Origin: Nocardiaceae bacterium
GTDB taxonomy: Bacteria; Actinomycetota; Actinomycetes; Mycobacteriales; Mycobacteriaceae
Reading direction: 5' to 3'
Length of the DNA: 64,000 nt
Assembly: GCA_021372355.1 (NCBI GenBank)
Contig: JAJFUQ010000094.1
Coordinates: 1 to 64,000, forward strand
Shown here: positions 1-9,600 of the stretch, in pieces
Position numbering within the stretch: position 1 is the stretch's first letter
How the letters are laid out: every line of letters begins with the position of its first letter
Notes under the pieces: model-generated
Told to the model about the DNA's origin: nothing
The model's input: the letters and a program-made list of their open reading frames with translations, nothing else
Databases searched by the model: none
Translations under genes and position numbers: made by a program

Positions 1-692
1 CTTCGCAGATGTTCGTGCTCGGCCAACTGGGTGGTCCCGAAGAAACGATGACGATCGGCACCGCGGCGCGCTGGACCACTGAGGAGGCGGATCCCCTCAA
101 CGTCATCGCGATCGAATGCTCGGGGACCGGCGGACAGTCGCGCGTCCCGGGGCTCCCGGACCACCTGTTCGGCACTCACGGACAGTTCACCAAGCAGGAG
201 ATCCGTGCGCTCACGGTGAGTGCGCTGGCACCGCGGCCGACGCAACTGTTGTGGGATGTCGGTGGCGGTTCGGGCAGCATAGCGATCGAGTGGCTGCGTG
301 CCGAAGCGACCTGCTCGGCGGTGGCCTTCGAGCAGGATGCCGGACGTGCGCTTCTCATTCCGCACAACGCGCAGCGCCTCGGCGTACCGCGCATCGTGGT
401 TCGCGGCAAGGCCCCCAACGCGTTCCTCGACGCGCCCGACCCGGACGCGATCTTCCTCGGTGGCGGCCTGACCCAGCCCGGGATGTTCGAGGCGGCGTGG
501 GAACGGCTCAAGCCCGGTGGTCGGTTCGTGGCGAACGCGGTGACTGCAGAAACCGAAGTGCAGATCATGTCGTGGTCGTCGACGTTCGGCGGCCAACTGC
601 GGCGGTTTCAGATCTATCGCGGGGAACCTCTCGGTGGGTTCACTGCCTTCCGGCCGATGCTGCCGGTGACGCAGTGGATCGTGACGAAGTGA
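1..692 (+). CDS. cobL: Precorrin-6Y C5,15-methyltransferase, 3' part (truncated by window edge)
   Basis: CobL methylates precorrin-6Y at C5 and C15 and removes the C12 acetate carboxyl in aerobic cobalamin synthesis. The reading frame is open to the window edge, so the N-terminal CbiE-like half is mostly missing. The visible 227 or so residues hold the linker and the CbiT-like SAM-binding half, with the glycine-rich motif WDVGGGSGSIAIEW and FLGGGL further on. The first ATG here (position 9) is internal, because the family is normally about 400 residues. Its TGA overlaps the GTG start of cobK (GTGA), so the two are translationally coupled. No cobM lies between cobL and cobK, unlike the M. tuberculosis order as I recall it. 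Confidence 0.93.
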   Translation, partial: SQMFVLGQLGGPEETMTIGTAARWTTEEADPLNVIAIECSGTGGQSRVPGLPDHLFGTHGQFTKQEIRALTVSALAPRPTQLLWDVGGGSGSIAIEWLRAEATCSAVAFEQDAGRALLIPHNAQRLGVPRIVVRGKAPNAFLDAPDPDAIFLGGGLTQPGMFEAAWERLKPGGRFVANAVTAETEVQIMSWSSTFGGQLRRFQIYRGEPLGGFTAFRPMLPVTQWIVTK

Positions 693-1414
693 AACTGCTG
701 GTTCTCGGTGGTACTGGTGAAGCCCGGGAACTAGCCGCCCGCGCGGACGGATTCGAGGTCATCACCTCGCTGGCGGGCCGCGTCCAGAACCCGGTGATGC
801 CCGTGGGCGAGGTTCGCGTCGGGGGATTCGGCGGTGTCGACGGTCTCGCGAACTGGTTGCAGGACAACGGCATCGGGGCGGTCGTCGACGCCACTCACCC
901 GTTTGCCGCGATCATCACCGAGAACGCGGCAGCGGCTTGCGGACAGGTCGGCGTTCCGCACGTGGTGCTCCGGCGACCTGGCTGGTCAGCGGGTCCGTTG
1001 GATCGTTGGATTCACGTGCCGTCGCTTGCCCAGGCCGCGGCTGAGTTGCCTGGCGAGCGGGTCTTCCTTGCGATCGGTCGACAGGGTGTGCACCACTTCG
1101 CCGGCGACGAGTCGCGGTGGTTCCTCATCCGAGCCATCGATCCACCCGATGGTGCGATGCCGCAGAGACACGAATTGCTGCTGCGCCGTGGGCCGTTCAC
1201 GCTCGACGACGACCTCGATCTCATGCGCCGCTACGGGATCGACGCCGTCGTGTCGAAGAACAGCGGCGGCGACTTGGCCGAGGCGAAACTAGAGGCCGCG
1301 CGGATTCTCGGGATTCCCGTGGTGATGGTCGATCGGCCGCCGCTACCGGCAGGAGTGCAGGTGGTGGGTTCGGTCGATGCGGCGCTGGCGTGGTTGGCCG
1401 ATCTCACGGGGTGA
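689..1414 (+). CDS. cobK: Precorrin-6A reductase
   Basis: CobK reduces the macrocycle of precorrin-6A to precorrin-6B (dihydro-precorrin-6A) with NADPH in the cytoplasm. The 241-residue product starts with a Rossmann-like KLLVLGGTGEARELA and carries the family motif DATHPFA near residue 70 and VVSKNSGG near residue 190. The start is GTG at 689, chosen because it overlaps the cobL stop by four bases and gives the expected family length. The same frame stays open further upstream inside cobL, but that part is non-coding in this frame. It ends convergently with cobIJ, with a long hairpin in the gap. Confidence 0.95.
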   Translation: MKLLVLGGTGEARELAARADGFEVITSLAGRVQNPVMPVGEVRVGGFGGVDGLANWLQDNGIGAVVDATHPFAAIITENAAAACGQVGVPHVVLRRPGWSAGPLDRWIHVPSLAQAAAELPGERVFLAIGRQGVHHFAGDESRWFLIRAIDPPDGAMPQRHELLLRRGPFTLDDDLDLMRRYGIDAVVSKNSGGDLAEAKLEAARILGIPVVMVDRPPLPAGVQVVGSVDAALAWLADLTG

Positions 1415-1450
1415 GCGCGAACGGCAGCGGCCGAGCGAACAGACCGGCAC

Positions 1451-1524
1451 AAACGGTTCGGTGCTCTGAGAACGCTGTCATCGAAATACATCGACAACGG
1501 CGTCCGGAGAGCACCGAATCGTTT
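1451..1524. terminator. Long imperfect hairpin between convergent cobK and cobIJ
   Basis: Two 17-base arms (1451-1467 AAACGGTTCGGTGCTCT and 1508-1524) are reverse complements with one mismatch. The 40 bases between them pair further, imperfectly (roughly 1471-1485 against 1486-1503). It sits between the stop codons of cobK and cobIJ, so a bidirectional terminator or mRNA-end structure is the natural reading. No T-run follows on either side, and a small palindromic repeat element is also possible. Confidence 0.5.
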
Positions 1525-1573
1525 CGCAGCGGCTGAGGGTCAGACCGCCAAATGTTTGCGACGCTTCAGACCA

Positions 1574-3061
1574 CTAGCCCGGATACCGCCGCGGAGTGAA
1601 CACTCGATCGCCGCTCCGGATCGTCTGCGACGAACCGACGATGAGCAGCGTGCGCATGTCGACCTGAGCGGGATCGAGATCGCCGAGCGCGACGATGTGC
1701 ACGCTTTCGTCTTCGGAACCGACCGCGCGTCCCAGGATCACGGGCGTCTCGTGGGCTCGGTGCTCCAGCAGAACGTCCCGCATCGCGGCGACCTGCCACG
1801 TCCGGGTCTTCGAGGCCGGGTTGTAGATCGCGATCGCGAGGTCGGCCGCGGCGGCCGCACGGAGGCGTGATTCGACGACGTCCCAGGGCTTCAAGCGGTC
1901 GGACAGCGAGATGACCGCGTAGTCGTGTCCGAGGGGAGCACCGGCGCGCGAAGCGACAGCGTTGGCGGCCGTCATTCCGGGCAGCACCTCGACGGGCACG
2001 TCGCGCCAAGTCTCATCGTCGGCAACCTCGAGAACCGCGGCCGCCATGGCGAATACGCCCGGATCGCCGGAGGACACGACCACGACGTCTGCGCCGCGTT
2101 TGGCGAGATCGAGTGCGAAAGCTGCGCGTTCGGCTTCGACGCGATTGTCGCTCGCATGTTTGCGCTGGCCCGGTCGTTCCGGGACGCGGTTGAGGTAGGT
2201 CGTGTAGCCGACGAGGTCGGTCGCGCGGGCGAGCGCTGCGCTGACCTCCGGTGTCGTCCACGCCGCGTCTCCGGGGCCGAGGCCGACGACGGTCACGCGG
2301 CCGCGGTGTTCGAATTGTCGAACCTGGTGACCGGCTGCGCCTTCGCCCTTTGCCGACGGCACGATGACGATCGAGAAGTACGGCACCTCGGCGGGATCGA
2401 CGTCGGCGACCTTGAGCACCCGTTCGCGCCGCGTGCTGGCGCGCTCGACGTAATGGGCCTCGTCGAGGCGACCGGCATCGGTGAGCGCTTGGCGGACGTT
2501 CGGGAACGTGCGTCCGAGCTTCATGATCGCGGCGGCCTCGGTATCTCGAAGGCGGCGGGCGAGTTCGGCCTCGGGCATCGTTCCCGGCAGCACCGTGAGC
2601 ACTTCCTCGCCCTCGACGAGCGGCACGTTCAACGCGGCGCTCGCGGCGCTGACCGACGTGATGCCGGGGATCACCTCGGCCTCGAACTCGAGTGCGAGCC
2701 GCTTGTGCATGTGCATATACGAGCTGTAGAACAGCGGGTCGCCCGCGGCGAGGAGAGCCACCGATCGACCGGCGCGGAGGTGTACCGCGAGGCGCTCAGC
2801 GGACTCGGTGTAGAAGTCTTCGATCGCGCCGTCGTAACCGCCCGGATGGTCGGTCGTCTCCGTCGTGACCGGGTAGACGAGGTGCTCCTCGATCTGCCCC
2901 TCGCGCAGGTAGGGAGCAGCAGTGGCGCGCGAAATGCTGTGTCCGTGCCGTGCGCTGTGAAACGCGACGACATCGGCCTCCGCGATGACGCGGGCCGCCT
3001 TGACGGTCACGAGTTCGGGGTCACCAGGGCCGAGGCCGACTCCCCACAGTTTGCCGGTCAT
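1574..3061 (-). CDS. cobIJ: Fused precorrin-2 C20- / precorrin-3B C17-methyltransferase
   Basis: A 495-residue bifunctional SAM-dependent enzyme. Residues 1 to about 245 are CobI (precorrin-2 C20 methylation), with GVGLGPGDPELVTVKA at the N-terminus and GDPLFYSSY. Residues about 250 to 495 are CobJ (precorrin-3B C17 methylation and ring contraction), with VVGLGPGD, SSGDPGVFAMA and AIYNPASKTR. The CobI-CobJ fusion is the usual form in mycobacteria. The ATG start overlaps the cobH stop by four bases, so cobG-cobH-cobIJ form a coupled operon. It ends convergently with cobK. Confidence 0.96.
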   Translation of the reverse strand: MTGKLWGVGLGPGDPELVTVKAARVIAEADVVAFHSARHGHSISRATAAPYLREGQIEEHLVYPVTTETTDHPGGYDGAIEDFYTESAERLAVHLRAGRSVALLAAGDPLFYSSYMHMHKRLALEFEAEVIPGITSVSAASAALNVPLVEGEEVLTVLPGTMPEAELARRLRDTEAAAIMKLGRTFPNVRQALTDAGRLDEAHYVERASTRRERVLKVADVDPAEVPYFSIVIVPSAKGEGAAGHQVRQFEHRGRVTVVGLGPGDAAWTTPEVSAALARATDLVGYTTYLNRVPERPGQRKHASDNRVEAERAAFALDLAKRGADVVVVSSGDPGVFAMAAAVLEVADDETWRDVPVEVLPGMTAANAVASRAGAPLGHDYAVISLSDRLKPWDVVESRLRAAAAADLAIAIYNPASKTRTWQVAAMRDVLLEHRAHETPVILGRAVGSEDESVHIVALGDLDPAQVDMRTLLIVGSSQTIRSGDRVFTPRRYPG

Positions 3062-3693
3062 TCGGCGGAACTCGCGAGAGCGTTGAGGGCGGCCGCGGTG
3101 ATGGCGCTGCCGCCGCGGCGACCCCGGACGGTGATGTACTCGAGGCCGGACGATGCGATGAGTGCTTCTTTGGACTCCATCGCACCGACGAAGCCGACCG
3201 GGCAGCCCACGATGGCAGCGGGCGGCTCGGCGCCGAGTTCGATCATCTCCAGGAGATGAAAGAGCGCGGTCGGTGCGTTACCGATCGCGACGATCGACCC
3301 GCCGAGCTTGTCGCGCCAGAGTTCGAGGGCCGCCGCGGAGCGGGTGGTTCCGAGAGTCTCGGCGAGGACGGGCACGCGCGGGTCGCGCAGCGTGCACAAC
3401 ACTTTGTTGTCGGCCGGCAGGCGCTTTCGCGTGACTCCGGAACTGACCATATGGGCGTCGCAGTAGATGGGAGCGCCGTTGGTGAGCGCTTCGCGGGCCG
3501 CGGACACGACGCCTGGGGTGAAGGCGACGTCGCTGGGAAGGTCGGTTTGACCGGCAGCGTGGATCATTCGCACGACGACACGGGAAACGTCGTCGGGGAA
3601 TGCCGAGAGGTCCGATTCGGCCCGAATGGTGGCGAAGGACTGTGCGTAGATCGCTGCGCCATCCTTGAGATATTCGAACACGCCGCTAACCAT
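3058..3693 (-). CDS. cobH: Precorrin-8X methylmutase
   Basis: CobH moves the C11 methyl group of precorrin-8X to C12, giving hydrogenobyrinic acid. The 211-residue product contains the conserved IYCDAHMVSSGVTR stretch with the catalytic histidine, and IGNAPTALFHLLE and VGCPVGFVGA typical of the family. The frame is open for another 45 codons upstream, inside cobG, but the ATG at 3693 gives the normal family length and overlaps the cobG stop by eight bases. It is the middle gene of the cobG-cobH-cobIJ operon. Confidence 0.95.
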   Translation of the reverse strand: MVSGVFEYLKDGAAIYAQSFATIRAESDLSAFPDDVSRVVVRMIHAAGQTDLPSDVAFTPGVVSAAREALTNGAPIYCDAHMVSSGVTRKRLPADNKVLCTLRDPRVPVLAETLGTTRSAAALELWRDKLGGSIVAIGNAPTALFHLLEMIELGAEPPAAIVGCPVGFVGAMESKEALIASSGLEYITVRGRRGGSAITAAALNALASSAE

Positions 3694-4795
3694 AGTTGGC
3701 TTCGTATCCGTCGGCCGTCGCGACCACGTCACCAGCGGATTTCGGCTTGCCGCAGCGACGTTCACATCCGGACCAGTGCTGGGGACCCTCGAGGGGAAGA
3801 GTGCCGTACTCGATCGCCGCCGCCGCATCGGCGCGCACGTCGGCCAGTGCCTTCGCGCAACCGGGCCGTCCGGCGCATGCGGTGACCTGCAGCCACGGGG
3901 AGTGCGCGTCGAAAATCATGCCGAGAGGCGCCAGCACCCGAAGGGCGGTGTCGGCGACGCCTTCGTCGAGGTCAGAGATCAGAATGCTGCGCCACGGCGT
4001 GATCGTGATCGGAGCTTCGACCGCGGCGATGAACTGCGCGAGGCGGCTCGAGAGTGTGCCGAATCTCAGGCCGCCGGCGAGCGTGACGTGGCCGCCTGGT
4101 TGATCGAACCAGCCGATGGGATGGTCGGGGGATTCAACCGAACGTGGCACCGCGGTTCGTGTGAGGCCGAGGCGCCGGAGGACCTTCGTGGCGCCGTCTT
4201 CGACGTCCGCGAGCCGCCATTCGTCGGTACGTACCTCGAGAAAAGCTCTAGCCGCGTTGACCATCGTGTCGACCGGCGAGCTCGTGCGAGCGCCAGAGTC
4301 CTTGCCCGCGAGAACGAGGGCGAATCCATCACCCGCCGCCTGAACGCCGATGTCCGGAGCCAGCGCCGTGATATCTCCGCGGCCGTCGTCGAGGCCGAAG
4401 AGCACGCGGCCCGGCAGATTCGCGAGTTCGGGTACCGCCTGAAGCGCGGAGTCGAGTTCGGCGATGAGTGGCCGGATGTCCGCCAGACCGCCGGACCGTC
4501 CCGAGAGCGGGGACGCCACGATGTTCCGGATTCGTTCGTGCGTGCGGGAGGGGAGCAGACCCGCTCGTTCGAGCGTGTTCTGAAGCTGTGCGGCGTCGCG
4601 TACCGCACGAAGTTGGATGTTTCCGCGGGACGTCAGCTCCATCTCGCCATTGCCGAGATCCTCGGCGGCGTGGGCGAGTGCTTCCAACTGTGCGGGTCTG
4701 ACGACGCCTCCGGGAATACGGATGCGCGCCAGGGGGCCGTCAGCGGCGTCGTGCAGTTGAATCAGGCCGGGGCAGGCGTCGGGTTCGCGAGTCAT
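3686..4795 (-). CDS. cobG: Precorrin-3B synthase
   Basis: CobG is the oxygen-using monooxygenase of the aerobic B12 pathway; it converts precorrin-3A to precorrin-3B. The 369-residue protein has the sulfite/nitrite-reductase-like duplicated fold and, near the C-terminus, two cysteine pairs (CAGRPGC and CERRCG) expected to bind the 4Fe-4S cluster. ELTSRGNIQLR near residue 55 is the siroheme-reductase-like signature. Its presence marks this as the aerobic rather than the anaerobic route. Eleven bases separate it from the zinc-ribbon gene upstream, so the two may be co-transcribed. No cobalamin riboswitch was seen upstream. Confidence 0.94.
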   Translation of the reverse strand: MTREPDACPGLIQLHDAADGPLARIRIPGGVVRPAQLEALAHAAEDLGNGEMELTSRGNIQLRAVRDAAQLQNTLERAGLLPSRTHERIRNIVASPLSGRSGGLADIRPLIAELDSALQAVPELANLPGRVLFGLDDGRGDITALAPDIGVQAAGDGFALVLAGKDSGARTSSPVDTMVNAARAFLEVRTDEWRLADVEDGATKVLRRLGLTRTAVPRSVESPDHPIGWFDQPGGHVTLAGGLRFGTLSSRLAQFIAAVEAPITITPWRSILISDLDEGVADTALRVLAPLGMIFDAHSPWLQVTACAGRPGCAKALADVRADAAAAIEYGTLPLEGPQHWSGCERRCGKPKSAGDVVATADGYEANYG

Positions 4796-4806
4796 CGCCT
4801 CCGACG

Positions 4807-5304
4807 TTAGTGCTGGGGGAGCTGGTGGATCGAGGCGCCCTGGTTGGTCGTGCCTTCCGCGACCCGGCGTTCCTGAGATTCCCGCCGCCGCAACGCGGCA
4901 TCGGACTCCTTGCCCGCTTGAGTGAGCCGTTCATCGATGAGCCACGACATCACGGCCTCGTTGAACTCTCCCTTGCGGATGGAGATGTGCACATCGCCGA
5001 GTTCGATCTCGAGCTGCCGAATGATCGCTTCCTTCTGGGCGATGATCCGTTCGAGATGCTCCAACTCGGCGCGATGCTTGACCTGATCGGCGTTCCGCTG
5101 CTTGGACGCCTGCGTCAGTCGATTGAGGTAGAGCGCCGCATGTTCGCGTTGCTGCTGCGCGAGCTTGGCCGGCGTGCCCCCATAGTGCGGTTTGCAGTAG
5201 CCGCAGACGATGACGTCGGACTTGGAGGTGAACACGAAGCGCTGCGAAACGGCGCAGCATTGGCACTTGAGCGTGTAGTCGGTGTGCAGGCGGTAGGCGT
5301 GCAA
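4807..5304 (-). CDS. Zinc-ribbon and coiled-coil protein of unknown function
   Basis: A 165-residue protein whose N-terminus holds two cysteine knuckles (KCQCC and VCGYC) about 20 residues apart, a likely zinc ribbon. A long charged helix rich in Glu, Lys, Arg and Gln follows (about residues 60 to 145), predicted to form a coiled coil. TTG at 5304 is preferred because GGAGG stands six bases upstream (5311-5315); the frame stays open to 5382, but those extra codons look non-coding. It lies between an aminotransferase and cobG on the same strand, eleven bases before cobG. I do not recognise the family; a metal-sensing or nucleic-acid-binding role is only a guess. Confidence 0.7.
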   Translation of the reverse strand: MHAYRLHTDYTLKCQCCAVSQRFVFTSKSDVIVCGYCKPHYGGTPAKLAQQQREHAALYLNRLTQASKQRNADQVKHRAELEHLERIIAQKEAIIRQLEIELGDVHISIRKGEFNEAVMSWLIDERLTQAGKESDAALRRRESQERRVAEGTTNQGASIHQLPQH

Positions 5305-5388
5305 AGGAGCCCTCCCCGATGGGCGTCGATTAGCTGTGATTCTGCCGTCCGGCATCGCCAGCTTCTCGACTCTGAAGGTCAACGTCCG

Positions 5389-6591
5389 CTAACGACTCGG
5401 ACCAGCTTTGGGCCAGCCAAACGTCGCGCCCAGCCGGCGCACTCCTTCGGCGATGGTTTCGGGGGTGTTCGTGACGAACGACAGGCGCATCGTCGCCGGA
5501 TTCGCGTCGCTCGCGAAGAACGCCGGGCCGGGCACGTAGGCGACGCCATTCGCGACGGCGTGGTTGAGATTGGCTGCGGTGTCGACCGCCCCGCCGAGAT
5601 CGACCCAGAGGAACATGCCGCCCTCTGGGTTCGTCATCGAAGCGGTGTCGGGAAGGACTGCGCGCAGTTCCGCGTACATCGCGTCGCGGCGTTCGCGGTA
5701 GACCGCGGCCACCCGACGGATGTGGTCGTCGAGATCGTGGGTTTCGAGATACCGGGCAACAGCGAGTTGGTCCGTGACCGCAGTCTGTAATCCGACAGCC
5801 TGTTTCGCGATCTCGATCGTGCGCAAGATCGGACCCTCGGCGCGCAGCCAGCCGATCCGGACGCCCGGTGCCATGACCTTCGACGCGGAATTGAGCAGGA
5901 TCGTCTGCGGTCCCATCCCGGGCAAGGCGGCGATGGGCGCGACGCGTTCGCCGGAATACCGCAGCTCACCGTAAGGATCGTCTTCGACGAGGGGAGTGCC
6001 CGTGCGAACCAGCACCTCCGCGACGGCGTGGCGCCGCGCCGCGTCCATCGTGCGTCCGGTGGGGTTCTGGAATGTCGGGATCAGGTACACGAATTTCGGA
6101 TTGTGCAGACCGATCGCTTCCTCGAGCGCGGCCGGAACGACGCCGTGATCGTCGGTCTTGACCGGTATCAGCTGCGCGCCCGCGAGTGCGAATGCCTGAA
6201 TCGCCGCGAGATAGGTCGGCTGCTCGACCAGAACCACATCGCCCGGCTCGATGAGCACCTGGCCGACGAGGTAGATGCCCTCCTGCGAGCCGCTCAGAAC
6301 CTGCACTTCATCGGCGGTCGTCGGCAGGTCGCGAGAAAGCCGGGCGGCGATCTGATCGAGCAACTCGGGCTCGCCTTTCGTCGCCGAGTACTGCAGCGCG
6401 CGCCGGCCGTTGTGCGTCAGGACGTGGTCGAATGCCGCATGGAACGCAGTCCTATCGATGAGTTCGATATCCGGAATTCCGCCTGCGAAAGAGATGACGT
6501 CAGCGCGCGACAGGATTTTCAGAATGTCGCGGACCGGTGAGGACGTCATGCCCTGCGATCGACGTGCCAAGCGAAAGCGGTCAGCCATCAC
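5389..6591 (-). CDS. PLP-dependent aminotransferase, class I/II (2-aminoadipate/MocR-type fold)
   Basis: A 400-residue fold-type I aminotransferase. Seen in order: an N-terminal ISFAGGIPD loop, the cofactor-ring region GSQEGIYLVGQVL, YLIPTFQNPTGRTM, the PLP-phosphate/aspartate region EDDPYGELRY, and the Schiff-base lysine in SASKVMAPGVRIGW. This pattern fits the 2-aminoadipate/valine-pyruvate aminotransferase group; there is no N-terminal GntR helix-turn-helix, so it is not a MocR regulator. GTG at 6591 is followed directly by ATG at 6588 and neither has a clear ribosome-binding site. It is divergent from cobN with a 60-base gap. The substrate is unknown and a link to B12 is not implied. Confidence 0.88.
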   Translation of the reverse strand: MMADRFRLARRSQGMTSSPVRDILKILSRADVISFAGGIPDIELIDRTAFHAAFDHVLTHNGRRALQYSATKGEPELLDQIAARLSRDLPTTADEVQVLSGSQEGIYLVGQVLIEPGDVVLVEQPTYLAAIQAFALAGAQLIPVKTDDHGVVPAALEEAIGLHNPKFVYLIPTFQNPTGRTMDAARRHAVAEVLVRTGTPLVEDDPYGELRYSGERVAPIAALPGMGPQTILLNSASKVMAPGVRIGWLRAEGPILRTIEIAKQAVGLQTAVTDQLAVARYLETHDLDDHIRRVAAVYRERRDAMYAELRAVLPDTASMTNPEGGMFLWVDLGGAVDTAANLNHAVANGVAYVPGPAFFASDANPATMRLSFVTNTPETIAEGVRRLGATFGWPKAGPSR

Positions 6592-6651
6592 GAAAGTCTG
6601 TCATCGCGACCGCAAGAAGGTCCACCCGATTACGCCGCTTAGGCTGCAGGG

Positions 6652-9600
6652 ATGATCCTGCTTCTGTCGACGTCCGACACCGACCTCCTCAGTGCCCGGG
6701 CCAGCGGCGCTGACTATCGCTGGGCGAACCCGGCGCGGCTGAGCGTGATCGAACTTCCCGAACTGCTGACGGACGTCGATCTCGTGATCGTGCGAATCCT
6801 CGGTGGTCGCCGGGCGTGGGAAGAGGGGCTCGGGGCCCTCATCGAGTCGGGTGTACCGGTCGTGGCGCTGGGCGGCGAGTACGCGCCGGACGCCGATCTC
6901 ATGGAATGCTCGACCGTTCCGGTGGGCGTCGCCGCGCAGGCACACAACTACCTCGCCGAGGGCGGTCCGGAGAACCTCCGGCACTTGCACGACTTCCTCA
7001 GCGACACGATCTTGCTCACCGGCAACGGCTTCGACGGACCGGTGCGCACGCCGAGTTGGGGTGTCCTGGAACGCACGTCCCGGGTCACCGCCGGTCCCAC
7101 GGTCGCGATCATCTACTACCGCGCGCAGCATCTGGCGGGGAACACGGCCTACATCGAGGCTCTGTGTGACGCGCTCGAAGGGCAAGGTGCACAGGCGCTT
7201 CCGATCTATTGCGCGTCGTTGCGCACGGCCGAGCCGGCCCTCCTCGACACGTTGGGCAAGGCCGACGCGATCGTGGTGACAGTCCTCGCCGCAGGTGGCA
7301 CGAAACCGGCGCTGGCGAGTGCGGGCGGCAACGACGAATCGTGGGATATCGGGGCGCTCGCCGACCTCGACGTTCCGATCCTGCAGGGTCTGTGCCTCAC
7401 GAGCGACCGAGCGTCCTGGCTCGCGAACGACGACGGCGTGACGCCGCTCGATGTCGCCACGCAGGTCGCCGTCCCGGAATTCGACGGCCGCATCATCACG
7501 GTGCCGTTCTCGTTCAAAGAGTTCGACTCTGACGGTCTCTCCCGGTATGTCCCCGACCTCGAGCGTGCGCAGCGCGTCGCCGGCATCGCCTCGGCGTGGG
7601 CCCGGCTGAGATACGTGCCGAACGCCGACAAACGTGTTGTGCTCATGCTGTCGGCGTATCCGACGAAGCACGCGCGGATCGGCAATGCCGTCGGACTCGA
7701 CACCCCGGCCAGTGTGGTCTTTTTGCTGCGCGCCCTTCGCGAAGCCGGGTACGACCTCGGCACCGAGGACATCCCCGGCGTGGACACCGACTCGTCCGAC
7801 GACCTCATCCATGCGCTCATCGCGGCCGGTGGTCAGGACCGCGACTGGCTTACGCTGGAACAATTGCGCGGCAACCCGATTCGCGTGGCCGGCGAGCTCT
7901 ACAGCACGTGGTTGAAGGCGCTTCCCGACGATCTCGTCGCGGCCGTCGAGGAGCACTGGGGCCCAGCTCCCGGCGATCTCTTCGTGGACCAGGACGACAT
8001 CGTCCTGGCGGCGCTGCGATTCGGGAACGTGCTGTTGATGATTCAGCCCCCGCGTGGGTTCGGGGAGAACCCGGTCGCGATCTACCACGATCCCGATCTC
8101 CCGCCGAGCCATCACTACCTCGCTGCCTACCGCTGGATCGCTCAGGGTTTCGGAGCCCACGCGATGGTGCACGTCGGAAAGCACGGAAACCTCGAATGGC
8201 TCCCCGGTAAGACCCTGGGAATGAGCGCTTCGTGTGGTACCGATGCCGCGCTCGGCGATGTTCCGCTCATCTACCCGTTCCTCGTCAACGACCCGGGCGA
8301 GGGGACGCAGGCCAAGCGCCGCGCGCACGCCGTCCTCGTCGATCACCTCATCCCGCCGATGGCCCGCGCGGAGTCCTACGGAGACATCGCCCGGCTCGAA
8401 CAGCTTCTCGACGAGCACGCGAACGTCGCGGCGCTGGACCCGGCCAAGCTGCCGGCGGTTCGGCAGCAGATCTGGACGTTGATGCGCGCCGCGAAACTCG
8501 ACCACGATCTCGGGCTTGCCGAACGCCCCGAGGAGGATGTCTTCGACGACATGCTTCTGCACGTCGATGGCTGGCTGTGCGAGATCAAGGATGTGCAGAT
8601 CCGCGACGGGCTGCACATCCTCGGGCAGGCACCGAGCGGAGAAGCCGAACTCGACCTGGTGCACGCGATCCTGCGTGCTCGGCAGGTGTGGGGCGGCCGA
8701 GACCACGTCCCCGGCCTGCGAGAGGCTCTGGGGCTCAAAGACTCTGACGACCGAGTCACGACCGACGACATCGACGCCCAGGCGCTGCAACTTCTCGCCG
8801 AACTCCAGCGCAACGGCTGGAACGCTGCCGGAGTCGAGGCCCCGACACAGGATGTCGCACGGATTCTCGAGTTCGCCGCCACCGAGGTGGTCCCGCGACT
8901 GCGCCAGACGACGTTGGAAATCGATCGTGTCCTGCACGCGCTCGACGGTGGATTCATTCCGGCCGGGCCCAGCGGGTCGCCCCTGCGCGGCCTCGTGAAC
9001 GTGCTTCCGACCGGGCGCAACTTCTACTCGGTGGACCCGAAGGCGATTCCGTCGCGATTGGCGTGGGAGACCGGTCAGGCAATGGCCGATTCCCTGATCG
9101 ACCGATACCTCTCGGACCACGGTGAGTACCCGCGGTCCGTCGGTTTGTCGGTGTGGGGCACGTCCGCGATGCGCACCGCCGGTGATGACATCGCAGAAGT
9201 CTTTGCGCTGCTGGGTGTTCGACCGGAGTGGGACGAAGCTAGCCGCCGGGTCACGGGGCTGAAGGCCATCTCACTGGCCGAGCTGGGCCGGCCGCGAATC
9301 GACGTGACGGTGCGGATCAGCGGCTTCTTCCGGGATGCGTTCCCGCACGTCCTCGTGATGCTCGACGACGCGGTGCAAATCGTTGCCGGTCTCGACGAAG
9401 CGCCTGCGGACAACTACGTCCGGGCCCATGTCGACGCAGACGTTGCCGAGCACGCCGACCGCCGCCGCGCCACGACCCGAATCTTCGGCAGCAAGCCGGG
9501 AACCTACGGCGCGGGCATTCTGCAGCTGATCGAGAGCACCGATTGGCGCTCGGACGCGGATCTGGCTGAGGTCTACACGACGTGGGGCGGATTCGCGTAC

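Noticed and set aside
6592..6651. A cobalamin riboswitch upstream of cobN or the cobG operon
   Set aside because: The gaps are only 60 and 11 bases and no B12-box-like sequence is visible.
6601..9120. An 839-codon open frame antisense to cobN
   Set aside because: It lies wholly opposite a long, well-conserved high-GC gene; its composition is Arg-, Val-, Asp- and Gly-heavy with no domain, as expected from the mirrored codon bias.
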